NCBI RefSeq assembly: GCF_007858285.1 | Contig: NZ_VFIL01000007.1 | Location: forward strand, 1 to 64,000 | DNA: 64,000 nucleotides | Direction: 5' to 3' | Source of the DNA: Pseudomonas brenneri | GTDB lineage: Bacteria > Pseudomonadota > Gammaproteobacteria > Pseudomonadales > Pseudomonadaceae | The notes under the pieces: generated by a model | What the model saw: only the letters and a program-made list of their open reading frames with translations | Databases searched by the model: none | Told to the model about the DNA's origin: nothing | Part shown: in pieces, positions 16,794-26,735 of the stretch | How the letters are laid out: every line of letters starts with the position of its first letter | Position numbering within the stretch: position 1 is the first letter of the stretch | Position numbers and translations under genes: made by a program

Positions 16794-17854
16794 TGTTTGC
16801 CTATATCGTGCGGCGCCTGCTGCTGATCATTCCGACGCTGGTGATTATCCTGCTGGTCAACTTCGTCATCGTCCAGGCCGCGCCCGGCGGGCCGGTGGAA
16901 CAGGCCATCGCCCATCTGCAAGGCATCGGCGGCGCAAGCGTAGGTGGCGCGTCCGGCGACGGGGTCAGCAGCGGCTCGCGGGCCAGCCGCGGCCTTGACC
17001 CGAAACTGATCAAGGACATCGAAAAACAATACGGCTTCGACAAGCCAGCCCATGAACGCCTGTGGCTGATGCTCAAGAGCTATGCCCAACTGGATTTCGG
17101 CAACAGCTTCTTTCGCGGCGCGACGGTGACCGACCTGATCCTGGAAAAACTGCCGGTGACCCTTTCCCTCGGCCTCTGGGCAACGCTGATCACCTACCTC
17201 GTGTCGATCCCCCTGGGCATCCGTAAGGCGGTGCGCCATGGCAGCAGTTTTGATGTTTGGAGCAGCACCGCCATCGTCATCGGCTACGCCATGCCGGCGT
17301 TCCTGTTTGCGATGTTCCTGATCGTGGTCTTCGCCGGCGGCACCACGCTGAACTGGTTCCCGGTGCGCGGCCTGGTGTCGGAGAACTTCGAGCAACTGAG
17401 CACCGTCGGCAAGATCGCCGATTACTTCTGGCACCTGGTGCTGCCCGTCACCTCCCTGGTGATCGGCGGGTTCGCCACCTTGACCATTCTCACCAAAAAC
17501 TCGTTCCTCAATGAAATCACGCGCCAGTACGTGGTTACGGCGCGCGCCAAGGGCCTGAGCGAACGGCGCGTGCTCTACGGCCATGTATTTCGCAACGCCA
17601 TGCTGCTGGTGATTTCCGGAATCCCCCAGGCGTTTATCAGTGTGTTTTTTGCCGGTTCACTGCTGATCGAGGTGATTTTCTCCCTCGACGGCCTCGGCCG
17701 CATGAGTTACGAGGCCGCCGTGTCGCGGGACTATCCAGTGGTCTTCGGCTCGCTGTTTATCTTCACCCTGTTCGGCCTCTTGATAAAACTGATCGGCGAC
17801 CTCTGCTACACCCTGGTAGACCCGCGTATCGACTTCGCCGCGAGAAACGCCTGA
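16793..17854 (+). CDS. yejB: Yej ABC importer permease, YejB
   Basis: 353 residues, about six membrane helices, starting [37 protein letters not shown]. The binding-protein-dependent transport signature is in [39 protein letters not shown] Gly/Ser-rich stretch of about 20 residues follows helix 1 ([19 protein letters not shown]), which is a usual loop in Pseudomonas YejB. Overlaps yejA and yejE by one base each. Forms the channel with YejE. Confidence 0.92.
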   Translation: MFAYIVRRLLLIIPTLVIILLVNFVIVQAAPGGPVEQAIAHLQGIGGASVGGASGDGVSSGSRASRGLDPKLIKDIEKQYGFDKPAHERLWLMLKSYAQLDFGNSFFRGATVTDLILEKLPVTLSLGLWATLITYLVSIPLGIRKAVRHGSSFDVWSSTAIVIGYAMPAFLFAMFLIVVFAGGTTLNWFPVRGLVSENFEQLSTVGKIADYFWHLVLPVTSLVIGGFATLTILTKNSFLNEITRQYVVTARAKGLSERRVLYGHVFRNAMLLVISGIPQAFISVFFAGSLLIEVIFSLDGLGRMSYEAAVSRDYPVVFGSLFIFTLFGLLIKLIGDLCYTLVDPRIDFAARNA

Positions 17855-18876
17855 TGCTCAATCTGTCTCCCGTGGCCCGTCGGCGCTTCGAACGTTTCAA
17901 GCAAAACCGCCGGGGCTGGTGGTCGCTGTGGCTGTTTATCGGCCTCTTCATCCTGACCCTGGGCGGCGAGTTGATCGCCAACGACAAGCCGCTGGTACTC
18001 AGTTACCAGGACGAACTGTACTTCCCGGTGTTCAAGCGCTACACCGAACAACAGTTCGGCGGCCAGTTGCCGTTCCAGGCCGACTATCGCAGCGACTATG
18101 TGCAGCAACTGATCAAGAAGGACGGCGGCTGGATGCTGTTCCCGCCAATCCCGTTCAGCGACGACACGCCCAACTACGAGTTGACCCGCCCTGCCCCCAG
18201 CCCGCCTTCAGCGGTGAACTGGCTGGGCACCGACGATCAGTCCCGGGATGTGCTGGCGCGGGTGATCTTCGGCGCTCGGGTGTCGATCCTGTTCGCCCTG
18301 GCCCTGACCGTCATCAGCGCCACCATCGGCATTGCCGCCGGCGCCTTGCAAGGCTATTACGGCGGCTGGGTCGACCTGCTCGGCCAGCGCATCCTGGAAG
18401 TCTGGTCGGGGCTGCCAGTCCTGTACTTGCTGATCATCCTCTCGGGGTTTGTCGAGCCCAACTTCTGGTGGCTGCTGGGGATCATGGCGCTGTTTTCCTG
18501 GCTGGCCCTGGTGGATGTGGTGCGCGCCGAGTTCCTGCGTGGGCGTAACCTGGAATACGTGAAAGCCGCACGCGCCCTGGGCCTGGGTGACGGCAAGATC
18601 ATCCGCCGGCATATCTTGCCGAACGCGATGACCGCCACCTTGAGCTACCTGCCCTTTATCCTGACCGGGGCGATTTCCACCCTCAGCGCCCTGGATTTCC
18701 TCGGCTTCGGCATGCCCGCAGGCAGCGCGTCCCTCGGTGAATTGATCGCCCAGGGCAAGCAGAACCTGCAAGCGCCATGGCTGGGATTGACCGCATTTTT
18801 CACCCTGGCACTGATTCTATCGCTGCTGGTATTTATCGGCGAGGCGTTGCGCGATGCCTTCGACCCACGTTCATGA
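17854..18876 (+). CDS. yejE: Yej ABC importer permease, YejE
   Basis: 340 residues. One N-terminal helix (WWSLWLFIGLFILTLGGEL), a periplasmic segment of about 110 residues (LYFPVFKRYTEQQFGG and following), then five helices with the EAA loop VVRAEFLRGRNLEYVKAARALGLGDGKIIRRHILPNAM. The LGTDDQSRDVLARVIFGARVS motif before helix 2 is typical of OppC/DppC-type permeases. It overlaps yejB by one base, and yejF begins 10 bp after it. Confidence 0.92.
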   Translation: MLNLSPVARRRFERFKQNRRGWWSLWLFIGLFILTLGGELIANDKPLVLSYQDELYFPVFKRYTEQQFGGQLPFQADYRSDYVQQLIKKDGGWMLFPPIPFSDDTPNYELTRPAPSPPSAVNWLGTDDQSRDVLARVIFGARVSILFALALTVISATIGIAAGALQGYYGGWVDLLGQRILEVWSGLPVLYLLIILSGFVEPNFWWLLGIMALFSWLALVDVVRAEFLRGRNLEYVKAARALGLGDGKIIRRHILPNAMTATLSYLPFILTGAISTLSALDFLGFGMPAGSASLGELIAQGKQNLQAPWLGLTAFFTLALILSLLVFIGEALRDAFDPRS

Positions 18877-18886
18877 GTGAATCCGT

Positions 18887-20464
18887 ATGAGCGACAACCT
18901 GATCGAGATCCGCGACCTGTGCGTCGCCTTCAGCGGCCAGACCGTGGTGCGCAACCTGTCCCTGGATGTTCGCCCCGGCGAGTGCCTGGCGCTGGTGGGT
19001 GAGTCTGGCTCCGGCAAGTCGGTGACTGCCCATTCGATCCTGCAACTGCTGCCCCAGGCCGGCACCACGACCACAGGCTCGGTGCGTTATCGCGGCCAGG
19101 AACTGATCGGTGCCGGGCCCAGCGCCCTGCAAAAACTGCGCGGCAACCGGATTGCGATGATCTTCCAGGAGCCGATGACCTCCCTCAACCCCTTGCACAG
19201 CATCGAAAAGCAGATCGGCGAAACCCTGCTGCTGCACAAGGGGCTCGGCGGCAAGGCGGCCCAGGCACGCATCCTTGAACTGCTGGAGCTGGTGGGCATC
19301 CAAAAGCCCCGGGAGCGCCTCAAGTCCTACCCCCATCAGTTGTCGGGCGGCCAACGCCAACGGGTGATGATTGCGATGGCCCTGGCTTGCGAGCCGGAAC
19401 TGCTGATCGCCGACGAACCGACCACCGCGCTGGACGTCACCGTGCAGCGCAAGATCCTGCTGCTGCTCAAATCCTTGCAGCAGCGCCTGGGCATGTCGCT
19501 GTTGCTGATCAGCCACGACCTCAACCTGGTGCGCAGCATTGCCCAGCGCGTGTGCGTGATGCAGGCCGGGGAAATTGTCGAGCAGGCCGACTGCCAAGCC
19601 CTGTTCAATGCCCCGCAACACCCCTACAGCCGCCTGCTGCTGGACGCCGAGCCGGTCGGCACGGCACTGTGCCAGGACACGCGCGAAAACGTCTTGCAGG
19701 TCGACGGCTTGAGTGTGCGATTCCCCATCGGGGGCGGGCTGTTTCGCCCCAAGCAGTACCTGCAGGCGGTGGACGGCATCAGCCTGGACCTGCAACGGGG
19801 CAAGACCTTGGGGATCGTCGGCGAGTCCGGCTCCGGCAAGTCGACCCTGGGCCAGGCGATCCTGCGCTTGCTCGACTCCAGCGGCAGCATCCGCTTTCAG
19901 GGTGAAGCTCTCGACAGCCTCAACCAGAAGCAGATGCGCCCTTGGCGCAAACAGATGCAGGTGGTGTTCCAGGACCCATTCGGCAGCCTCAGCCCACGCA
20001 TGTCGGTGCAACAGATCATCAGCGAAGGCCTGGAAGTGCATGCGCCGTGCAGCCTCAAGGAACGTGACGCGCAAGTGATCAAGGTGCTCGAAGACGTCGG
20101 CCTCGATCCGGCCAGCCGCCATCGCTACCCCCATGAGTTCTCCGGTGGCCAGCGCCAACGCATCGCCATCGCCCGCGCGCTGGTGCTGCGCCCGGCGCTG
20201 ATGCTGCTGGACGAACCGACCTCGGCGCTGGACCGCACCGTACAAAAACAAGTGGTGACGCTGCTGCGCGAACTGCAGGAAAAGTATGGCCTGACCTACC
20301 TGTTCATCAGCCATGACCTGGCCGTGGTGCGCGCCATGGCCCACGATATGATCGTGATCAAGGATGGCCAGGTGGTCGAGCGCGGCCCGAGCCAGGAACT
20401 GTTCGACTCACCGCAACACCCCTACACCCAGGAGCTGCTCGCAGCCACACAACTGCCCTTGTAG
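18887..20464 (+). CDS. yejF: Yej ABC importer ATP-binding protein, YejF (two NBDs)
   Basis: 525 residues with two ATPase domains in one chain. NBD1: Walker [11 protein letters not shown] near 43, signature [15 protein letters not shown], Walker [16 protein letters not shown]2: Walker [11 protein letters not shown] near 315, [27 protein letters not shown]. Oligopeptide-type C-terminal motifs ([28 protein letters not shown]) end each half. It energises import through YejBE. The stop codon TAG at 20462-20464 lies inside the first arm of the REP pair that follows, so the REP touches the coding end. Confidence 0.94.
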   Translation: MSDNLIEIRDLCVAFSGQTVVRNLSLDVRPGECLALVGESGSGKSVTAHSILQLLPQAGTTTTGSVRYRGQELIGAGPSALQKLRGNRIAMIFQEPMTSLNPLHSIEKQIGETLLLHKGLGGKAAQARILELLELVGIQKPRERLKSYPHQLSGGQRQRVMIAMALACEPELLIADEPTTALDVTVQRKILLLLKSLQQRLGMSLLLISHDLNLVRSIAQRVCVMQAGEIVEQADCQALFNAPQHPYSRLLLDAEPVGTALCQDTRENVLQVDGLSVRFPIGGGLFRPKQYLQAVDGISLDLQRGKTLGIVGESGSGKSTLGQAILRLLDSSGSIRFQGEALDSLNQKQMRPWRKQMQVVFQDPFGSLSPRMSVQQIISEGLEVHAPCSLKERDAQVIKVLEDVGLDPASRHRYPHEFSGGQRQRIAIARALVLRPALMLLDEPTSALDRTVQKQVVTLLRELQEKYGLTYLFISHDLAVVRAMAHDMIVIKDGQVVERGPSQELFDSPQHPYTQELLAATQLPL

Positions 20465-20562
20465 GAGCGAGCTTGCTCGCGAAGATCGTTAACGATAGCG
20501 CGAAAAGCCTGCCACCCCGAGGGGTCCTCAGGTTTTTCGCGAGCAAGCTCGCTCCTACAAGG
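20457..20562. repeat. REP doublet (REPIN), GTAGGAGCGAGC type
   Basis: Arm CCTTGTAGGAGCGAGC..TCGCGAA at 20457-20483 and its inverted copy at 20536-20562 enclose about 50 bp. The left arm overlaps the last codons of yejF. Confidence 0.9.
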
Positions 20563-20603
20563 GGCGGTGTGATCCTAATAACCTTTGTATTGGCGGCGCC
20601 TGC

Positions 20604-22010
20604 ATGAACACCACCGAAAGCCTCAAGGACTACCAGCACGTTCGCGGCCTGGCGATCCAGTCCCTGTTCGAGATTATCGAGCAGTCCAGTGAAGGCACGG
20701 TGATTGTCGACCGCGATGCCAATATCGTGTGGATGAACGAGCGCTACGCCAAGCGTTTCGGCCTGAAAAGCGCCGACCAGGCCATCGGCCAGCCGTGCGA
20801 GCAGGTCATTTCCAACAGCCTGTTGCGCCAGGTGGTGCGCACTGACCAGCCGATCCTCCTGGATATCCAGGACACGCCCAAAGGCCCACTGGTGGTGATG
20901 CGCCTGCCGATCCACGACGATGCCGGCAAGGTGATCGGCGCCATCGGCTTTGCCCTGTTCGATGAACTGCGCAACCTTTCGCCGATGATCGAACGCTACC
21001 TGAGCATGCAACAGGAGTTGGCCTCGACCCGCTCGCTGCTGCGCTCACGCCAGAGCAAATACAACTTCGCACACTTTATCGGCACCAGCGCCGCCAGCCT
21101 GGAAGTCAAGCGCCGGGCGCGGCGCAGTGCGAGTGCCGAGTCACCGGTGTTGCTGCTGGGCGAGACCGGCACCGGCAAGGAGCTGCTGGCCCAGGCCATC
21201 CACGGCGCCTCCCCACGCGCCAACAAAGCCTTTGTCAGCATCAACAGCGCGGCCATTCCCCACGACCTTTTGGAAGCCGAATTTTTCGGCACCGCGCCCG
21301 GCGCATTCACCGGCGCCGACCGCAAGGGCCGCCCCGGCAAATTGCAGATCGCCCAGGGCGGGACGCTGTTTCTCGATGAAATCGGTGACATGCCACTGCC
21401 CCTGCAAAGCAAACTGCTGAGGGTGTTGCAGGAGAAAGAGTTTGAGCCGGTGGGCTCCAACGAGATGATCCACAGCGACGTGCGGATAATCGCCGCGACG
21501 TCCACCGACCTGGAAGCGGCGATCAAGCGCGGCGAGTTTCGCGCCGACTTGTATTACCGTCTCAACGTGTTGCCGATCCAGGTGCCACCGTTGCGCGAAC
21601 GCCTGGATGATATTCCGGCGTTGAGTGAAGCGATCCTTGAAGAACTGCGCAGCCAGCATGAACTGGACCGCGAAGCCCTGGCGCTGCTGGCCCAGCATGC
21701 CTGGCCGGGGAACATCCGCGAATTGCGCAACGTGCTGGAGCGGGCCGCCTTGCTCAGTGATGACCTGATACTGGATGCGCGGGAAATTCGTGCGGCGATT
21801 GGTACGTTCAGCCCGGTGGAACGCGATGCCGTGGCACCGGTTGACGTCGAAACTTTCAGCGTGGCGCGGGAGCGGTTTGACCGGCAGTTGATTGCTGCGG
21901 CGTTGAGCCAATGCGGCGGCAATGTGATCGAGGCGGCCAAGCGGTTGGGGCTGGGGCGGTCGACGCTGTACAAGAAGATGGTGGCGCTGGGTATCGAACA
22001 GTCTCAATAA
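20604..22010 (+). CDS. Sigma54-dependent activator, HbcR-like
   Basis: 468 residues: a PAS domain at about 20-130 (IIEQSSEGTVIVDRDANIVWMNE), an AAA+ domain at about 160-390 with Walker A GETGTGKELLAQ, the sigma54-contacting GAFTGA loop, Walker B GGTLFLDEIGDMPL and LYYRLNVLPIQVPPLRERLDD, and a Fis-type HTH at the end (NVIEAAKRLGLGRSTLYKKM). The gene order with a GntP permease, 3-hydroxybutyrate dehydrogenase and acetoacetyl-CoA synthetase matches the hydroxybutyrate regulator HbcR (PA2005) region of P. aeruginosa. It likely senses a metabolite through PAS and activates the -24/-12 promoter at 22225. The ATG follows GGCGGCG at moderate strength. Confidence 0.9.
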   Translation: MNTTESLKDYQHVRGLAIQSLFEIIEQSSEGTVIVDRDANIVWMNERYAKRFGLKSADQAIGQPCEQVISNSLLRQVVRTDQPILLDIQDTPKGPLVVMRLPIHDDAGKVIGAIGFALFDELRNLSPMIERYLSMQQELASTRSLLRSRQSKYNFAHFIGTSAASLEVKRRARRSASAESPVLLLGETGTGKELLAQAIHGASPRANKAFVSINSAAIPHDLLEAEFFGTAPGAFTGADRKGRPGKLQIAQGGTLFLDEIGDMPLPLQSKLLRVLQEKEFEPVGSNEMIHSDVRIIAATSTDLEAAIKRGEFRADLYYRLNVLPIQVPPLRERLDDIPALSEAILEELRSQHELDREALALLAQHAWPGNIRELRNVLERAALLSDDLILDAREIRAAIGTFSPVERDAVAPVDVETFSVARERFDRQLIAAALSQCGGNVIEAAKRLGLGRSTLYKKMVALGIEQSQ

Positions 22011-22036
22011 AGAGACTCAACTCTCAAAATAAAGAC
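22001..22036. promoter_or_regulatory. Two candidate activator sites, xTCT-N8-AGAC, 20 bp apart
   Basis: GTCTCAATAAAGAGAC (22001-22016, spanning the stop codon of the activator gene) and CTCTCAAAATAAAGAC (22021-22036) are 16-bp imperfect palindromes spaced two helical turns apart. A third similar site is at 22148-22163. They are proposed enhancers for the HbcR-like protein. Confidence 0.5.
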
Positions 22037-22041
22037 CCCCT

Positions 22042-22135
22042 AAATGTGGGAGCGGGCTTGCTCGCGAAAGCGCTGGTTCAGCCATGAATCAGTTGACTGA
22101 CACACTGCTTTCGCGAGCAAGCCCGCTCCCACATT
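22042..22135. repeat. REP doublet, GTGGGAGCGGGC type (copy A)
   Basis: AAATGTGGGAGCGGGC..CTCGCGAAAGC and its inverted arm to CCCACATTT enclose about 35 bp. The whole unit recurs almost exactly, in inverted orientation, at 24500-24587. It lies between two sets of candidate activator sites. Confidence 0.9.
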
Positions 22136-22147
22136 TGCTCTTCATTT

Positions 22148-22163
22148 GTCTTTAAATAGAGAC
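22148..22163. promoter_or_regulatory. Candidate activator site GTCT-N8-AGAC (promoter proximal)
   Basis: GTCTTTAAATAGAGAC has the same arms and length as the site at 22001-22016. It lies about 62 bp before the -24 element, a usual enhancer distance for sigma54 activators. Confidence 0.5.
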
Positions 22164-22206
22164 AGGATTTGAAAATCAGTCACAAAGATTTATAAATATT
22201 CATATA

Positions 22207-22219
22207 TATCAATAAGTTA
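22207..22219 (+). promoter_or_regulatory. IHF-binding consensus
   Basis: TATCAATAAGTTA fits WATCAANNNNTTR at every position, and lies in an A/T-rich tract between the proximal activator site and the -24/-12 promoter, where IHF bending would bring them together. Confidence 0.55.
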
Positions 22220-22224
22220 CGAAC

Positions 22225-22241
22225 TTGGCACAATTCCCGCT
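22225..22241 (+). promoter_or_regulatory. Sigma54 (-24/-12) promoter of the hydroxybutyrate operon
   Basis: TTGGCACAATTCCCGCT matches the YTGGCACG-N4-TTGCW pattern with GG and GC separated by the required ten bases; 57 bp upstream of the permease ATG. The gene before encodes a sigma54 activator. Confidence 0.8.
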
Positions 22242-22297
22242 ACAGCCCCTTCCTACAGCTTCACCCCACAACAATAACAATCCGATGGAGACACACC

Positions 22298-23689
22298 ATG
22301 AGTGTGATCATTGCCCTGGCGGCGCTCGCGCTGCTGATGCTGGCTGCCTACCGTGGCTATAGCGTCATCCTGTTCGCCCCCATCGCCGCCCTTGGCGCCG
22401 TGTTGCTCACCGACCCTTCCGCTGTCGCCCCTGCCTTTACCGGGGTGTTCATGGAGAAAATGGTCGGCTTTATCAAACTCTACTTCCCGGTGTTCCTGCT
22501 CGGCGCGGTGTTCGGCAAGCTGATCGAGCTGTCGGGCTTTTCACGCTCGATCGTGGCTGCGGCCATTCGCTTGCTCGGCACCCGCCAGGCGATGCTGGTG
22601 ATCGTGCTGGTCTGCGCCCTGCTGACTTACGGTGGCGTGTCGCTGTTCGTGGTGGTGTTTGCGGTGTACCCGTTTGCCGCCGAGATGTTCCGCCAGAGCA
22701 ATATCCCCAAGCGCCTGATCCCCGCGACCATCGCCCTGGGCGCGTTCTCATTCACCATGGACGCCCTGCCCGGCACCCCACAGATCCAGAACATCATCCC
22801 CAGCACTTTCTTCAACACCACTGCCTGGGCCGCGCCCTGGCTGGGTTTGATCGGCACGATCTTTGTGTTTTGCGCCGGCATGCTGTACCTGGCACGCCAA
22901 CGCAACAAGGCCCAGCGTGCCGGTGAAGGCTATGGCACCGAGTTGCGCAACGAGCCGGAAACCGCCGAAGACCTGAGCCTGCCCAACCCGTGGATTGCCT
23001 TGTCGCCATTGATTCTGGTGGGAGTGATGAACCTGCTGTTCACCCACTGGATCCCGCAATGGTATGGCAAGACCCACAGCCTCGCCCTGCCGGGCATGAG
23101 CGCGCCGGTGACCACCGAAATCGCCAAGCTCACCGCGATCTGGGCGGTGCAGGCCGCCTTGCTGGTGGGGATCATCATGGTCCTGGTGTTCGGCTTTTCG
23201 GCGATCAAGAGCAAGCTGGCCGAAGGCAGTAAAAGTGCGGTCAGCGGCGCACTGCTGGCGGCGATGAACACCGCGTCCGAATACGGTTTCGGCGCAGTCA
23301 TTGCCTCGCTGCCGGGCTTTTTGGTGCTGGCAGACTGGCTCAAGGGCATCCCCAACCCGCTGGTCAACGAAGCGATTACCGTGACCCTGCTGGCCGGCAT
23401 CACCGGCTCTGCTTCGGGCGGCATGAGCATTGCCCTGGCGGCCATGTCCGAGAGCTTTATTTCGGCGGCCCATGCAGCCAATATCCCCCTGGAAGTGCTG
23501 CACCGGGTTGCGGCCATGGCCAGCGGCGGCATGGACACCCTGCCGCACAACGGCGCGGTCATCACGCTGTTGGCGGTCACCGGGCTGACGCACCGCGAGG
23601 CCTACAAGGATATTTTCGGCATCACGATCATCAAGACCCTCGCGGTGTTCGTGGTGATCGGTACTTTCTACGCCACCGGCATTGTGTGA
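22298..23689 (+). CDS. GntP-family permease (probable 3-hydroxybutyrate transporter)
   Basis: 463 residues, about 12 to 13 helices, GntP/citrate-type family: FPVFLLGAVFGKLIELSGFS and ALLTYGGVSLFVVVFAVYPFA in the first half, ITGSASGGMSIALAAMSE and VAAMASGGMDTLPHNGAVITLLAVTG in the second. Location before 3-hydroxybutyrate dehydrogenase and behind a HbcR-type activator points to uptake of hydroxybutyrate rather than gluconate (inference). GGAG lies upstream of the ATG. The dehydrogenase begins eight bases after its stop. Confidence 0.85.
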   Translation: MSVIIALAALALLMLAAYRGYSVILFAPIAALGAVLLTDPSAVAPAFTGVFMEKMVGFIKLYFPVFLLGAVFGKLIELSGFSRSIVAAAIRLLGTRQAMLVIVLVCALLTYGGVSLFVVVFAVYPFAAEMFRQSNIPKRLIPATIALGAFSFTMDALPGTPQIQNIIPSTFFNTTAWAAPWLGLIGTIFVFCAGMLYLARQRNKAQRAGEGYGTELRNEPETAEDLSLPNPWIALSPLILVGVMNLLFTHWIPQWYGKTHSLALPGMSAPVTTEIAKLTAIWAVQAALLVGIIMVLVFGFSAIKSKLAEGSKSAVSGALLAAMNTASEYGFGAVIASLPGFLVLADWLKGIPNPLVNEAITVTLLAGITGSASGGMSIALAAMSESFISAAHAANIPLEVLHRVAAMASGGMDTLPHNGAVITLLAVTGLTHREAYKDIFGITIIKTLAVFVVIGTFYATGIV

Positions 23690-23696
23690 GGTTTTC

Positions 23697-24470
23697 ATGA
23701 CGACATTGAATGGCAAGACCGCTCTGGTCACCGGCTCCACCAGCGGCATCGGCCTGGGCATTGCCCTGAGCCTGGCCAAGGCCGGCGCCAACCTGATCCT
23801 CAACGGTTTCGGCGATGCCAGCGCGGTGATTGCCCAGGTGCAAGCCTTTGGCGGCAAGGTCGGCCACCACCCGGCCGATGTCAGCGACCCGGCGCAGATC
23901 GCCGAGATGGTCGCCTACGCCGAGCAAGAGTTCGGCGGTATCGATATCCTGGTCAACAACGCCGGCATCCAGCATGTAGCGGCAGTGGAAGACTTTCCGG
24001 TAGAGCGCTGGGACTCGATCATCGCCATCAATCTTTCATCGGTGTTCCACAGCACCCGCCTGAGCCTGCCGGGCATGAAGGCCAAGGGTTGGGGGCGGAT
24101 CGTCAATATCGCCTCGGTGCATGGCCAGGTCGGCTCGGTGGGCAAGGCGGCCTATGTGGCGGCCAAGCATGGGGTGATCGGCCTGACCAAGGTCGTGGGC
24201 CTGGAGACCGCCACCAGCAATGTGACGTGCAACGCTATTTGCCCGGGTTGGGTGCTGACGCCGCTGGTGCAGAAGCAGATCGATGATCGCATCGCCGCCG
24301 GCGTTGACCCGCAGCAGGCCCAGCATGATCTGCTGGCTGAAAAACAGCCGTCGCTGGAATTCGTGACCCCGCCGCAACTGGGCGAGTTGGTGCTATTTCT
24401 GTGCAGCGAAGCCGGGAGCCAGGTGCGTGGCGCGGCGTGGAATATCGATGGTGGGTGGCTGGCCCAATAA
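23697..24470 (+). CDS. bdhA: 3-hydroxybutyrate dehydrogenase (SDR)
   Basis: Start at 23697 (MTTLNGKTALVTGSTSGIG) with AGG six bases before; 257 residues. Short-chain dehydrogenase: NAD-binding TGSTSGIGLGIA, NNAG in LVNNAGIQHVA, catalytic Ser in IASVHGQVGS, and Tyr-Lys in KAAYVAAKHG. The insert with LLAEKQPSLEFVTP is characteristic of D-3-hydroxybutyrate dehydrogenases. Oxidises (R)-3-hydroxybutyrate to acetoacetate, which the acetoacetyl-CoA synthetase at 24640 activates. Cotranscribed with the permease. Confidence 0.92.
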   Translation: MTTLNGKTALVTGSTSGIGLGIALSLAKAGANLILNGFGDASAVIAQVQAFGGKVGHHPADVSDPAQIAEMVAYAEQEFGGIDILVNNAGIQHVAAVEDFPVERWDSIIAINLSSVFHSTRLSLPGMKAKGWGRIVNIASVHGQVGSVGKAAYVAAKHGVIGLTKVVGLETATSNVTCNAICPGWVLTPLVQKQIDDRIAAGVDPQQAQHDLLAEKQPSLEFVTPPQLGELVLFLCSEAGSQVRGAAWNIDGGWLAQ

Positions 24471-24499
24471 CCCCATCCTCAGCACAACGCCGATCCAAA

Positions 24500-24587
24500 T
24501 GTGGGAGCGGGCTTGCTCGCGAAAGCAGTGTGTCAGTCAACCTATTCATTACTGAACCACCGCTTTCGCGAGCAAGCCCGCTCCCAC
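24500..24587. repeat. REP doublet, GTGGGAGCGGGC type (copy B, inverted)
   Basis: Between bdhA and the synthetase gene. Its reverse complement matches copy A (22042-22135) with about five differences in 90 bp, including the spacer between arms. Confidence 0.9.
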
Positions 24588-24639
24588 CTTAGGATCTTTG
24601 CAGTGTCAAACATCTGCGACAAGAACAAGAGACGTGCTT

Positions 24640-26592
<1,953 letters not shown>

Positions 26593-26630
26593 ATGATGAA
26601 AGGTTTCAGCTATAACGCACTCATTTGAAG

Positions 26631-26666
26631 AAAAACCCCTCAAGCATGCTATTTTTCGAGGGGTAA
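26631..26666. terminator. Hairpin, candidate terminator
   Basis: ACCCCTC (26635-26641) and GAGGGGT (26658-26664) form a 7-bp stem. The run of five A before it reads as a U tract on the minus strand, so orientation is uncertain although both neighbouring genes are on plus. Confidence 0.35.
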
Positions 26667-26735
26667 TCAGCCACTCCCGCACCACGGGAGCACTGGCTTT
26701 GGTCATTCTTCAAGCGTTACACGCAGGGCACCTAC

